From: Hyposmocoma kahamanoa
Taxonomy: Eukaryota; Arthropoda; Insecta; Lepidoptera; Cosmopterigidae
Reading direction: 5' to 3'
DNA: 64,000 nt
Assembly (NCBI RefSeq): GCF_003589595.1
Contig: NW_020653851.1
Span: forward strand, 20,898,907 to 20,962,906
Shown: positions 1 to 12,700 of the stretch, one piece after another
Layout of the letters: the number at the start of each line of letters is the position of its first letter
Position numbering within the stretch: the first letter of the stretch is position 1
The notes under the pieces: generated by a model
Database searches by the model: none
What the model saw: only the letters and a program-made list of their open reading frames with translations
Told to the model about the DNA's origin: nothing
Translations under genes and position numbers: made by a program

Positions 1-300
1 AAAAAAAAATATTGTAAATGTTATTTACAACGAGCAACCCCTAGAGTTTCTTGCTCATTCTTCTCAGGGGAATCTGCCTTACAAATGAGCGGTAGAGTTT
101 AACCATTGTGACGATTTCAAGTGTAATAATGCTTACCTATGAAGTAAAGATTATTTTGAATTTGAATTTGAATTTGAAAAAAAGCAATCCCTAAAGTTTC
201 TTGTACGTTCTTCTCAGGGAGGCCAGCGTAGTGAACGAGTAGCTTAAAAAATGACGTTTTCAAGTATAAAAATTTTACCTATGAAATAAATGATTATTTG
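1..300 (+). mobile_element. Two tandem LINE 3' ends (gcaacccctagagtttctt family)
   Basis: The first copy (1-180) has gcaacccctagagtttcttg, ttctcaggggaatctgcc and cctatgaagtaaagattatt, and ends in gaattt repeats. A second, diverged copy (181-300) follows directly. Tandem 3' ends with a short-repeat tail are typical of non-LTR retrotransposons. Confidence 0.75.
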
Positions 301-430
301 ACATTGACTTTTTCTTGTACAGTGTTTTGGGTAGTTGTAGCTCCAACCAACTTTACTGCTTATGTTATATTTTGTTCATCCTATTAACCATTGTTATTGA
401 TATTTTTTGTTCTCTCTTTTTTATTTTCAG

Positions 431-786
431 TGATATTGAATTCTATGTCCCTAGGTCTGAGGATGGACCCTGAAGCTAGTGACAATGAGATAGACATGAG
501 TGTAAAGAGAACTTTAGACAATATTAAAAATTGTGATAGTGATTTGATGAACAATAAGAGTGAACTGAGTTGTGACGGAGGGAGTGAATCGACTCCGTCT
601 AGAGAGGATGCGAGGTTAAGTGAGGGAAGCCCGTCGGGAGTGTGGATATCGGGGGATGAGGACAAGAGCAGGGTGACCAGGGTGATAGGCGAACTGCCCA
701 TCGCTGAGTATGAGGGCTCGCCGAGGAGATACGGAGTGGGTCCGCAAAAGACTACCACTAGATCTCCAAGGCCTGGATTTCCACAG
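431..786 (+). CDS. X11L: X11 exon 1 in window (start codon exon)
   Basis: A pyrimidine-rich tract and cag acceptor end at 430; the donor follows CAG at 786 (phase 0). The exon encodes an acidic, Ser-rich stretch with no folded domain, then [16 protein letters not shown]. The reading frame stays open from the acceptor to the first ATG, so coding could in principle begin in an unseen upstream exon. The ATG at 463 has the best initiation context. Confidence 0.8.
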
Positions 787-3700
787 GTTAGCTCCTACTT
801 CAGTACAACTTCAATATCATCTCTGTAGAGTGATTAAATTGAGGCTCTCAGCGCAGAAGTTATGTAACCTACATTATTTATTTTCTACAATATTACTTTA
901 AATAATAATAACGCACACACTCGTAGCCTCGCACTAGGGAAACCCTGTATCACGGGTGTAATGGACACACACATAGACCAAACAAATTACACCCAAACCA
1001 CGAGAATAATAAATGTAGGCCATAAAACTATTTCTACCGGCTCGGGAATCACACCCGAGATCTGAGAGAGCATGTTTTTTATGACATAAAAATGTAATAA
1101 TTAAACATTTTTTATATGAGACAATATTCCAAATATAAAATAATAATGTACTTTATTATCATTTAAAGTAATGTTATTATTATGAGCCTATACTGTCCCA
1201 CTGCTGCGCAAAGGCCTCCCTCCCCTCTCTCCAAAGTAATATTGTAGAAAAAAATTAAATGTGGGTTACACCACTTTTGCTCTGATTGCCTCAATTATCA
1301 ATAATGCTTTATTGTTTGCTCTCGAGGCGTTTGTATGATGAGTGGTATCTAAGATTAAATTGATATAGATAATAACGTCTGATCAAGAGAAATTCACCAA
1401 GGCTTGGCTGTATGGTTTTAAATTTTTGCCTTTTCCTTCCAGAAAAAAAATTAAAAACAACAGACTGTTTATAGTGTTTATGGCCCCCATATACGGGACG
1501 ATTCGTCTTCCCGCTCCGTTGTTTCAGACTGATTGAAACGATGAATCGATAGTATATGTTAATTTCGTTAACGAATAATTTGAACGCCAAGGGAGTAGTG
1601 ATGGATCGATACGATTATCGTGACGATCAATCGAGACGTGGAATCGTCTGTACATGGCAGCCTTTACGAATATCATATAGAATCATCTTTGACACAACTG
1701 CTTTATTATTGTGTAACAGTAAACTGGATTTTTACTGTTACTGATGTTTTCTGTCTAGCGAGTGGTAACAGAGAGCAGACACGCCTCGCCTCCGCCGAGC
1801 TCGGCAGCGTTCGACTACTTGTACGAGTTCTCAGAGACGAGGAAGGTTCTGGAAGAGTTCTTTCGATGTCCCGCTACGGGCCAGCAGATGAACAGCAACG
1901 ATGAAATTGTTAATTTCCAGGTACGGTAAAAAATTACATCAACAAGATCGCAAAATGGAAATACCTACACTTATGCCTACTCTTACACTTACACTTATTG
2001 GTGTCAGGCTAACTCAAATACAGTAAGGGCGCCTTCAAATGAGACTTATTGAAGCGCCTTAGTGACGCCACTGTGGCGCTGCTGTCGCGCCATTACTAAT
2101 TTTTATACACTATGTAGAAGCGCAGTTGCAGCACCACTGTCGTGACACACGCCACTTTTGCAGCACTATTAGTGAACTAAAAATGATTAAAGCATCTAAT
2201 TTGAAGGCACACTTAGAGAATAAGAACAATTAAGTAAGCAAATAGATTTATAACAAGAAATTAAAACAAGAATGTATATTTATGAACTATATACATTCCT
2301 TGTAGTAATAGTATGAAGATAATTATTTAAGATTAGGTAAGATAAATTGTTACTAATAATAAAGGACTCGTCACATTTATTCAAACGGAATCGCAACAAG
2401 TCGGTAAAAAAATCCTTATGTTCATGCAATAAGACTGAAAAAGACGTCTCGCGTTTCGCTTCCGCTCGGATCGCCAACGCGAAACGTACATGATTTTAGC
2501 TCAAAAAAGTGTAATTACACTTTTTTTTTCTGACCGGCTTAATGCGACTCCGTGTCGATAAGTGTGGTGACTCCCTAATAACTACATAATGTTTGTTAGG
2601 GTCGTTATGGGACTGTATTATAACAGGGTTGATATATTCGCCGTCTCAATCTATCGGTTTGCGAATACACAAACGGGTCGTCTGTGGCTGTCGATAATGC
2701 GAGTGTCGCTGCACCGCTGCCGCCCGTCGTGACATAACTCATGCCGTATCGTCCTTCCACGCATCCCGAACTATAATAAAAAAAGCATTATTAAACGAAG
2801 TCAAGTATGATTAATATAAATAATAAGTAGTAAGAAAAAATCGGAGCTTTTTATTTCCCTGTATTTCATTTGCGTTACCAGCATGCCTACTAATAAATTG
2901 CAGGACCTTGACTACGAGCTGAGAAGACAGACGCAGGACTGTCCATCAGAGAACGGCCTTGAGGGAGGCAGCGAGTCTGAGTGGCCGCACGTCACCGACA
3001 CGCTAGACTCACCACATACTGCGCATAATCATACTAACTTCTTGGGGCTACAGGTACTAATTAAATCTGCTATTGCCATAACTTGAAAGCTTGCAGGCTA
3101 AAGAATTCACCATACCCATTGACTCGACATAGTATTACGCGTTCGCATTAAAGCGTTTCGCTTCCGCTCGGACATCCGTTTTTTTTTACTTTTATTACAT
3201 GGACATAAAGCTTTCGTGTTGTTTAGTGTGATTAGTGAGGGACAAGCATATGCATAGCCTTCGTAGCGTAGCATAGCATGGGGCCCTACTGTGAGATACG
3301 AAAAGACTTTTACCTTGAAATTGAATCAAACTTAAAAAAAAAAACAATTTTTTCGGATCTAAATCGTGTATTTGTTTTTTCAAACAAACCAACATTTAGG
3401 GCCTTTTACAGGACTCCAGTCAGCCGTGGCCATGGGACCACATTCATACCTAACACTTCTTGATAACACAATTTCAAATAATAAAAAAAACACTGTATGG
3501 GTCTTTTTGCGAATAATGGATTGTTTTTATTTAAACATAATACTTAATTATCAATTTAGAAACGAGAATATATTTATACAGGTTTCATTCGATTTTTTTT
3601 TTTCATAAATCGTGTCCACTCAATTCAACAATTTGTAGTTAGGACAGTATTTGGTTTCGTATGCGATATGCTAGATTGTCACCATCTGTTCGTTGAACTA

Positions 3701-6700
3701 ACCTAACCCGCGCCGTGTGATGTGCTCAAAAATACATTTAGCTTTGTTTATTTCTATTGGATTATTCATGAAAGCAATCGGTGATTATCTTTAGGTACAT
3801 TTTTTGAACAAAACATTACGTATGTTTATAGGGCATATCTGAAAATTAGTACTCGATTTCTTTGGCTTATGGCCAACTCATGCGAAGTGTATCACTTTCT
3901 GTAACGTCTCTGCTCGAAGTGGACCGTGTGATAAAACTTTATTGATTATTCGCCCCATGTTCTTTTAAATAATTCCTTCGGGTACGTAGTTGTTAATTTC
4001 TTAGTAGCAATTAGCAGATGACGCTTTTCGGATGTTGTACTTATGTGTACAGCGTATCATAATCTCTACTTCTATCTTTTAGCAACAACGCGAACAATAT
4101 CCTGAACCAAACGTATCAGAGCTAAGTGTGGGCGCAGCGTGGAGTGGCTCGGCATCACCAGCGCCTGCGCGTCGTGACGTTCAACGAGGACCGTTCGCGC
4201 TGTCGCCTGACACCAGCGACACCGGCTCCGACCTCTCGCTCATACTCATGGAAAATGAGCTCTCCGAAATGAAAGGTAAGAATCAAAATTTTATAATTAA
4301 GAGAGTCAATAACAAAACTATTAACGTTTTCAAAATTTATTTATATACATGAATACCTTTCTTAATATTATTAATATTTCTACAAACGGCAGTGTATCAA
4401 TTTGCATTGCAAGCTGACATTGATGCGGTGTCAGAGTGGAGTTTAGCTAGTCGTATGCCATTTTACAGATCGAATTGCAAAGTCATTACTTACACTCGTA
4501 AACGTTGCCCACGACTAACAAGCGGGTATTATAAGTACGGATATTATCCTTCTCAGTTTGTTGCGAGCATTGTGGACTTAGACACTTTGTCTCGTAGGCG
4601 AAGGATGTTTCTTCTGGCTCAATATATGTATATTCGCGTTTCATCACAAGGTGGATATTGACATAATGTCTAAGATTGATCTGCCGGTGCCCACGCGTAT
4701 ACCTTGGGGTGATGAAGGTGCGATGGCTCGCGCCGCCGGCTGCGGCTCCAAGCCCGTCACTCGTATGTACGGTACACGCCGCAAATACGCCTACCGTTCG
4801 CGCTATACGCCTGACCGGGGACATACTCACTCAGTGTGTTCACATTGACATATTCGTTAATAGCGTTGAATATATATGTAGGGAGAGTTGTAAATTTTTA
4901 GAATTAGAATAGTTTAGTAATACCGTAATTAAATATATTTATAATTGTCTGTTGACATGTAAGCGTGTTGGCTATTTAGCTGTAAGTTTATAATGTAAAT
5001 GAATGAGTAAATAAATAAATCAAGGTACATATTGACGGATCTTATTCTTGTCGTGGATAGCGATTTAGCCTTATATGGTGCCAGTATTAGTGTTATATTT
5101 TCAGAAGTGTACGACGGTACTCAAAACACTAACGGTACTGTAGATTTTTGTGGAAAAATTGTCTTCTGTTTTAAATTTTGAGTCTTTGTTTTTTTACTGA
5201 TTATATTTTTTACTGGTTATATTTTCAGCAGTCTATAACGATTTACAAAAAAGTAGTGGTATATACTATTGCAAAGCTTTGTTGGTTTAAATTTTAACAT
5301 TTTCATACATTTTTTCTCCTTGGTTTTCAATTTCGAGATATTTTTTACAATATTAAATGAAATAGGATTAATTCTTATAATTCAGTCTTTTTTTAATGTA
5401 AATTAAAAAAAATATATTGTGAAATTAGATTACTGACATTTAAGTTTTGACATTATGAAAATGGACGTAAATCTTAGAGGATGGAAAAAATGTAAATATT
5501 TACGGATAAAAGTTTTGAAACTTTAGTCACTGACACTGGCAATGATCGCCATAATTTTTATATTATTCTTATAAAGCTGATACTGGCACAAGTCTAGGGC
5601 CGCCATAAAGGAAATAATTAATAAATATTTACTAATTTTAATGACTTTCATGAAGAACTGAAAAAATTGTGTTTGGCCACGTTCGCCATAATATTATGTG
5701 TTATGTAATATTCGACTATACTTACTCAATCCATGATGTTCTATTTGAACTAGATACTAGGCAAAGCCTTATTCGGTCCAACGAAAAATCCATTCAGTAA
5801 TCGTCAATCTGACTAATAACCGGTAAATTGTTTTAAATAACTGGCAATTTGCCCTATCATCGCACTGAGTCTTCCAACCCTGACGGACTCCCCCGCGCAA
5901 AACGACGGGGCCATATCCACATAAACTTGGCTTAATAAGCAAATGTAATAATAATATTGTGTCAGTGAACCATGCCTATTACCTCTAGGTGTCAAACTAG
6001 GGAATTCCTCCGTCTAGGGACTCAGAACACCTAGACCAGAAACAATTTAGAAATGTCAATTTGGTCAGAGGGTAAGAAAAAAGGCACCATGAAAACTGGA
6101 CAGAAAACTTTTAAATTTTGTTTTATATTGTATACCTTGCCTGGCCTGCGGAGAAAAATTAATAAGAACATAACTATCCGAAACAAACTCTAAAAACAGT
6201 ATAAAACAAAAAACTTTTAAAAAATTTTCCGTCGTTCCCTTTCGTACAGTCAAACCGTTATTTTCCCAAAATTCCTACCAGGAATCGAGCCCGGGATCTC
6301 CTTATCCAGTGCCCACAATGCAAATCATAGGGCCATCGTGGTCATCTGAACAAAAAATAAGACTTCAATGTTTCTTTTTTTTTTAGGCTAATGATAATAA
6401 TGATTCTTTTCAGGTCAAATGGACTCGAATAGAGTTGTAGTAACACATTTGCCGATAGTGGAAGACGGGCTTTCGTCGGGCCATGCTTCTGATACAGACA
6501 ATAACAATCAAATGCTGTCATTGCAGGTTTGTTTAATATTTATATAATTATTTCTAAATACATTTCATTTGAAGTTTACCACATCACATGCGTTGCTCCA
6601 ATCCCAAAATGTTTTGTCTCCCATTTATTATCCCATAACATATGTATTATCCCAACTTGTGTTATCGTGCCCCTCAAAAAATGTTTATTGCTCCATTAGA

Positions 6701-9700
6701 TACAGAAAAATATAACCCCTTTCATCTTCAATTTGTAATTATCGACTAATATTGTCGACAGAGTTACAAGAATTTGAGAACTTCACTTATGCCATTCTTC
6801 CAAGAGGGATGCGTTATGGAAATCGAAAACAACGACGGTACCACAAACACCCAGACCCCGAGACCCGACCGGGGATCGAACTCGGGACCTCAGAGATTCA
6901 ATGCATTATTTTCTGTTTCTCCAATTTCCGACACTCTTCGTTTCTCCTCATAGAACTTCGCAACTAGTTTAAAAACTCCATGACTCCTTACAAGGAAAAA
7001 TCAAGTTCCCCGATTGGTATAGTCTGTTCCAATCTATTGTACGAGAAAAGTAAACAAACAGATCATTGACCCGACCATAGATAGTTTTGTGATGGCCAAC
7101 TAACTGTACTGCCACAAATCGATTAATTCATTGAATGAATCTGTTCAATTGAATACGTTGGCATAATTGGGTTTTCCATAATAAAATAAGTTTTGAGATT
7201 TCGCTGCTGATTACTATAAAAAAATGTGATTAAATACTGAGTGATGATATTACATGAGATTAGAATTTTTTCTTACATAACCTATAAAAACAAACCAAAA
7301 ACAGCCCTATGTAACTATAGACTATTCACAAATCTATATTTGTGAAATAACCTCACTTTTGAACTCACATGTTTCAAATAAGATGTGTTATTTTAATAAT
7401 ATATTTAATATTAATAAGATATGATTTTAATATGTTATTCAAATGAACATTGCTGGAAAAAGTGGTGAGACTTAGAATAATAACGCATAGAAACCTAGCC
7501 CGCACACGCTAAGTGAGGCAAGTTAGAGGGTTCCAAACGCGTCCCAGGAGCGCGCGGGCTGTTAGTGCTCAAGGTCATATTGCACCGCGAACAGCTCCAA
7601 AATTTTTTGCTAAAAATGACGAAATGTGCGGTAAATGGGTGTAAAAATACAACAGACAAACAAAATAGACACTAACATCGCATTCCACAAGTAAGTAATG
7701 CGTTTCAACTCATATTTTTATGTAAATATTCACTAAAACAGAAAAATAATTTCGCGGCCACAAGATACGAAAGTGTTGCAAAGAAACGAATTTTTTTTCT
7801 CCCCATTTTGCTATTCTGTATCAAAATAATTATATTACGTAAATTTTAGTGGTGCCTGTAATTTCGATTTATTTGCGCATTTTGAACTAATATTTACTCG
7901 AATAAACATTAAATGTTTTCGTTAACTCCTGTAAGTGATTGGGACACTTAATTATTTTATAATACTTTTAACGGCTCTGCGTTCATGCTTTATTGAATAA
8001 TTATTTATATTAATTTTATTTGAATTGGAGCACATATTGCAACAAATTTACAGTATATATTTGTTTCTACTATAGTGTTGGCACCACCAGTACAACTTTG
8101 ATAGCTTATTATATGTCTTTCTTTTCGTAACTCAAGCGAAATATTTTATATTAAAATATTTTATTTTCTTAAAAGGGGAGCATTCTTAAGCGATTTTTTA
8201 ATCTATTTTAACAGTTATTTTCTTTAATGTTTGCTTATGGCATTTTCGGTTTTAGGTTTCGAATATGGCACTTATTTCTAAATCCAAGATGGCGGGCGCC
8301 ATTTTTCGAATAATGGCAAGTTGGGTATCGTTTTCGAGATGTTTGGGAATGTTCAATACAAATATGGGACTCATTTCTAAATCCAAGATGGCAAACACGA
8401 CAGTTCAAACAAAAGCAATATTCGTAATGAGCACCCCCAAATACCTCGAAAACGATACCCAACTTGCCATTATTTGAAAAATCGTGCCCGCCATCTTGGA
8501 TTTACAAATAGTGCCATATTCACATTGAGCATTCCCAAATACCTCGAAAATGATACCCACATAGCATTTTTTTGAAAAAATCGTGCCCGCCATCTTGGAT
8601 TTACAAATGAGTGCCATATTCGTAATGAGCACGCCCAAGTACCTCGAAAATGATACCCATATTGCATTTATTTGAAAACTCGTGTCCGCCATCTTGGATT
8701 TAGAAATAAGTGCCATATTCGTAATGAGCATCCCCAAATACCTCGAAAATGATACCCATATTGCATTTTTTTGAAAAAATCGTGCCCGCCATCTTGGATT
8801 TAGAAATGAGTGCCATATTCGTAATGAGCACCCCCAAGTACCTCGAAAATGATACCCATATTGCATTTTTTTGAAAAATCGTGCCCGCCATCTTGGATGT
8901 AAAAATGAGTGCCATATTCGTCATGAGCACCCCCAAGTACCTCGAAAATGATACCCATATTGCATTTATTTCAAAACTCGTGTCCGCCATCTTGGATTTA
9001 GAAATGAGTGCCATATTCGTAATGAGCATCCCCAAATACCTCGAAAAGGATACCCATATAGCATATTTTGAAAAATCGTGTCCGCCATCTTGGATTTACA
9101 AATAAGTGCTATATTCGTTTTTCATCGACAAAACCGAGCACATCTGTAGGCACCTGATCGACAATGTCGGGCAAATCTGTAGGCACCTTTAACTTAATGA
9201 TGAGTTAAGCAAGATACAATTTCCCCACTTTTGAGGGAAATGTTATTCCATGGCATCATTATTTGTATATTTGTGTGCGTGCCGACGACCGTAGTTACAA
9301 GTTGCTTACGCCTACATGAATTTGGTTTTTGCCTCACTTGTGACAGTTCGTTTGATATGAAACTATCATTCTATGCGTTATTATTCTAAGTGGTGAGATA
9401 TCAAGTCGAAATGTTCAACATATACATGTAAGTGTTACTTATTCCATTTATTGAGTGATTGCTTTACAATTTTCACCAAACCGGTTTATTTACTTTTCTG
9501 GCATAATGGATTGGAACAGACTTTAGTTTTTTATATCAACCAATCGCGAGCCTCTAAACGTGACACATCCGATACAACAGCCAATCAAATGCAATACAAG
9601 TCTTGCCAAATCGGAATACACACATCAAAAGTGTATAGGAATCGATTTTGTAAATTATTGAAAATCAGGTTTTTTTTTAATAAATTTTTTAACACCAATG

Positions 9701-12700
9701 GGTTTTGTTTTGGTCAATTTAATTTTCAAATTCAAATTATAAAAAGGTTTTCAGTAATCATCAAAAACGTGCTTGATTCCTAGCTAGACACTTCTGTGGA
9801 GTGTATATAGTTATTGAAATGAAATCGAGCAAATAAGTCGGAAGGAATAAAACAATATTAGTAGCTAATTAACATTTCAATTTTTATGACCTACAAGTCA
9901 TACATAATATGTGTAAAATAATCTTCGCGTAAAATAATTTTCAGGCACACACGTCGGTAATAATTGAAGAAATCATAGAGAACGGGACGAGCGCAGATCC
10001 TCACGTATTGTCGGACGCTGATTTACATTCCCTGGATCCACTGGGTAAGTAAAGTATTTGTTATGCAAGGCTGCAAAGTTATTGTTTACGCCAGTGCTTG
10101 TATTGAAACCTGAGCAAGCGAAGGAAACTAAGGGTCGTATTCTAGAACTTTATTCAATGCTCAAGTCAGGATTGCACTGGCAACACAAGCACTGGAAATA
10201 CGACCCTAACGGCAGGGACTTGAGTATGATTTCTAGTGCTTTGAATCTTACTCAAGTCCTGACTTAAGCATTGAGTAGTGTTCTAGAATACGACCCTTAG
10301 ATTCAAATATAGATTCCTGAGCGTAGCGACGGTTTCAAAGCACGAAACGCAAAACAACTTTGCTGCCGAACGAAACATGCAACTTTTCACCTCATTATAG
10401 CGAGAGAAATGGTAGATGAAAGAAAAACAGTTGAACTGTAAAACCTTTTTTAATAAAAAGAAAAAGTTTATCTTCGGATGCGTTCTGAATTTACACCTCC
10501 ACAATCTTTTATTCTTGCTCGTACTTGTATTTTGTGTGATTAAGTGAGTATTGAAATTATTTTAGTTCTTCAACAAATTGAAATAATTTAATAAACTTAA
10601 TGTAATGTAGCAACTTAATGTCAACAATAATAAGAATAAAATATACCAACGGATTTATGTTAAATAAATAAGTAATGTACGAGAAATCGCTTAATTGAAA
10701 GTGCATTATCTTTGTTTTTCATCGAAAGAAAAAGTTAGATGCACCACTGTCCATCGTCAAGTTCGAATTTCAAACACCTTTTCCCCGCTAGCGTGCAAAA
10801 AACGCTTATGCGTGCCGCTTTGTAATAAAAAAGAAAGCCTTTCGGAGCTAGTGAGGTGAAAAAAATATTAATAGATAGGTGTTTAATATTCCGAATTATT
10901 GGATTAGTCCTGGGCGACTACGATCATCTGGTTTGCGCCTACTTTACATTATTTTTTTTATAAACCTACCTCAAAAATTTGTGGAATTACATCTATTTGC
11001 CAAGTTTTATTGAAATCGGCGACGGAAAATGAGTTAAATCCAATAAACCGGATTCAACCCCTAATTTGCCACCTTTAGAGGTAGACTATTTTCTTAAAAT
11101 TTGTATGGACCACTAACCGAAGTACCCCCTTTCTAACTAAAAAATAATCACCGAAACGGTCTACAAGTACATACACACGAAAGAATACAGTAGAATTGAT
11201 AACCTCACCCTACTTATGGAGTCATTTAAAAAACGTGAGAAATCATTGGAGATCTTATTAGCCCCGGTTTGGCAAAAAAGTCGCTGGTTAGAATCCAGCC
11301 GGATCGACGGAATTTTTCTGTTTCTGTTTGTTCGATTTTTGTATTAATAATAACAACAAACTATAGAGTATTTACACAAAAAATATATGAATATAATTGT
11401 AATAAAAACATTATGATATTCAATAAAGTAAATATTGCAAAACATTCAATACTTCGGAACCTCAGAGTTATTAATTATTTTAAGAAGCTCAACGAAGTGA
11501 ATTACAGCGCTGTGAAACAATACATTCAAATAAACGATATCAATAGTTCGCGGTGTTAAAAATCGAACATGGAATCAATTCCACGTTCAATTTCAATACA
11601 CCTAGCATTGTACAATTACTGTGATACTACGATATTTTATTTATTTATTATTATTATTACTATTTTATTTTTTATATTCAGTAGTCGTAGATAATGTTCG
11701 GGCGATCTGCGGTGCGTGGTTCGACAACAGCTGTAAGCCGTTGTTCAAAAAACTAAACATATACTGCCTTTGCCATGCATGTATGTAGGTACATTAGGGA
11801 TATGTGTATAATTATTTTCAACAATTAGCCAAATGAAATTAAATTGTTACAGGGACATACCTTTAAATTACAATTGACAAAATGGCTTTTGACACATTGC
11901 TTCTATAGTAATAAAGAATACTTAGAATTTTCAAATACAAATTTACATTAATTTGAAGAGCAATTAACAGTAGAAACCGAACATGTAATTAATATTTGCA
12001 CATCTGCTTGCAGGTTGTATACAATCTTATTTTATTTAAGACCTTTATCATTACTGTATTCTGGCAAATAAACGTATTCTAAAGAAATAAGTAAGGAGGC
12101 AGTACTTCCCTTGACCAACTCTTTCACAAGGAGCTCTACTGCTACTAAACTACCTTTTGCGTCTCATATAAGAAAAGCCTCAGGAATTTGCTGGTTTTCA
12201 GACGTCACCTGATAAATATCTTCATTTTTAATCATTTTCAAACATAATAAACAGGGCACCTTATTCAATTAATCGTATACTTAAAATTTCAAATTTTTCA
12301 AGTAACTGGTTTTACCACCAAGCCCGCGATGAGGTTTTGAATGACTGACTATACGATAGCATTAGATCATGGAATCGGAAGGTATACTGTGTAAAATCAT
12401 TTACATCACTGTATACTGTATAAATCAAATCATCTACATTAACTGATATGAAATATCAACGCGAGTGTTACTCCTGAAAACTGTGTGTATATGAAGTTAT
12501 ACTTAATTGCTTCGGGATAAAAATCAAATCAAGACGAGTTCCAATACACTCAGAAATAAATAGTCATAGCCTGCAATTTTCTATAATATAATATCGTCCG
12601 TGAATACGTTGTGTGTAAAGAGTAAAGGCTAAACGGATTGATTGTGAGTACAGTTGTGATATGGCAGTTCAGTAGCAGATTGTCGACTGTGTTGAGTTTT

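Larger units (their letters stand above)
7471..9390. mobile_element. P-like (THAP) DNA transposon derivative carrying a satellite array
   Basis: Perfect 22-bp inverted ends (CTTAGAATAATAACGC...) are flanked by the 8-bp duplication TGGTGAGA at 7463-7470 and 9391-9398. Subterminal inverted pieces (aagtgaggcaa) occur inside both ends. Near the left end is a short broken THAP-like first exon followed by a splice donor. THAP plus an 8-bp duplication points to the P superfamily. The centre is a 99-bp satellite array rather than a transposase, so the element is non-autonomous. Confidence 0.8.

Noticed and set aside
8235..9105. Several open frames of 65-153 codons on both strands
   Set aside because: They are the 99-bp satellite read through; the period is 33 codons, so any stop-free unit yields a long frame.
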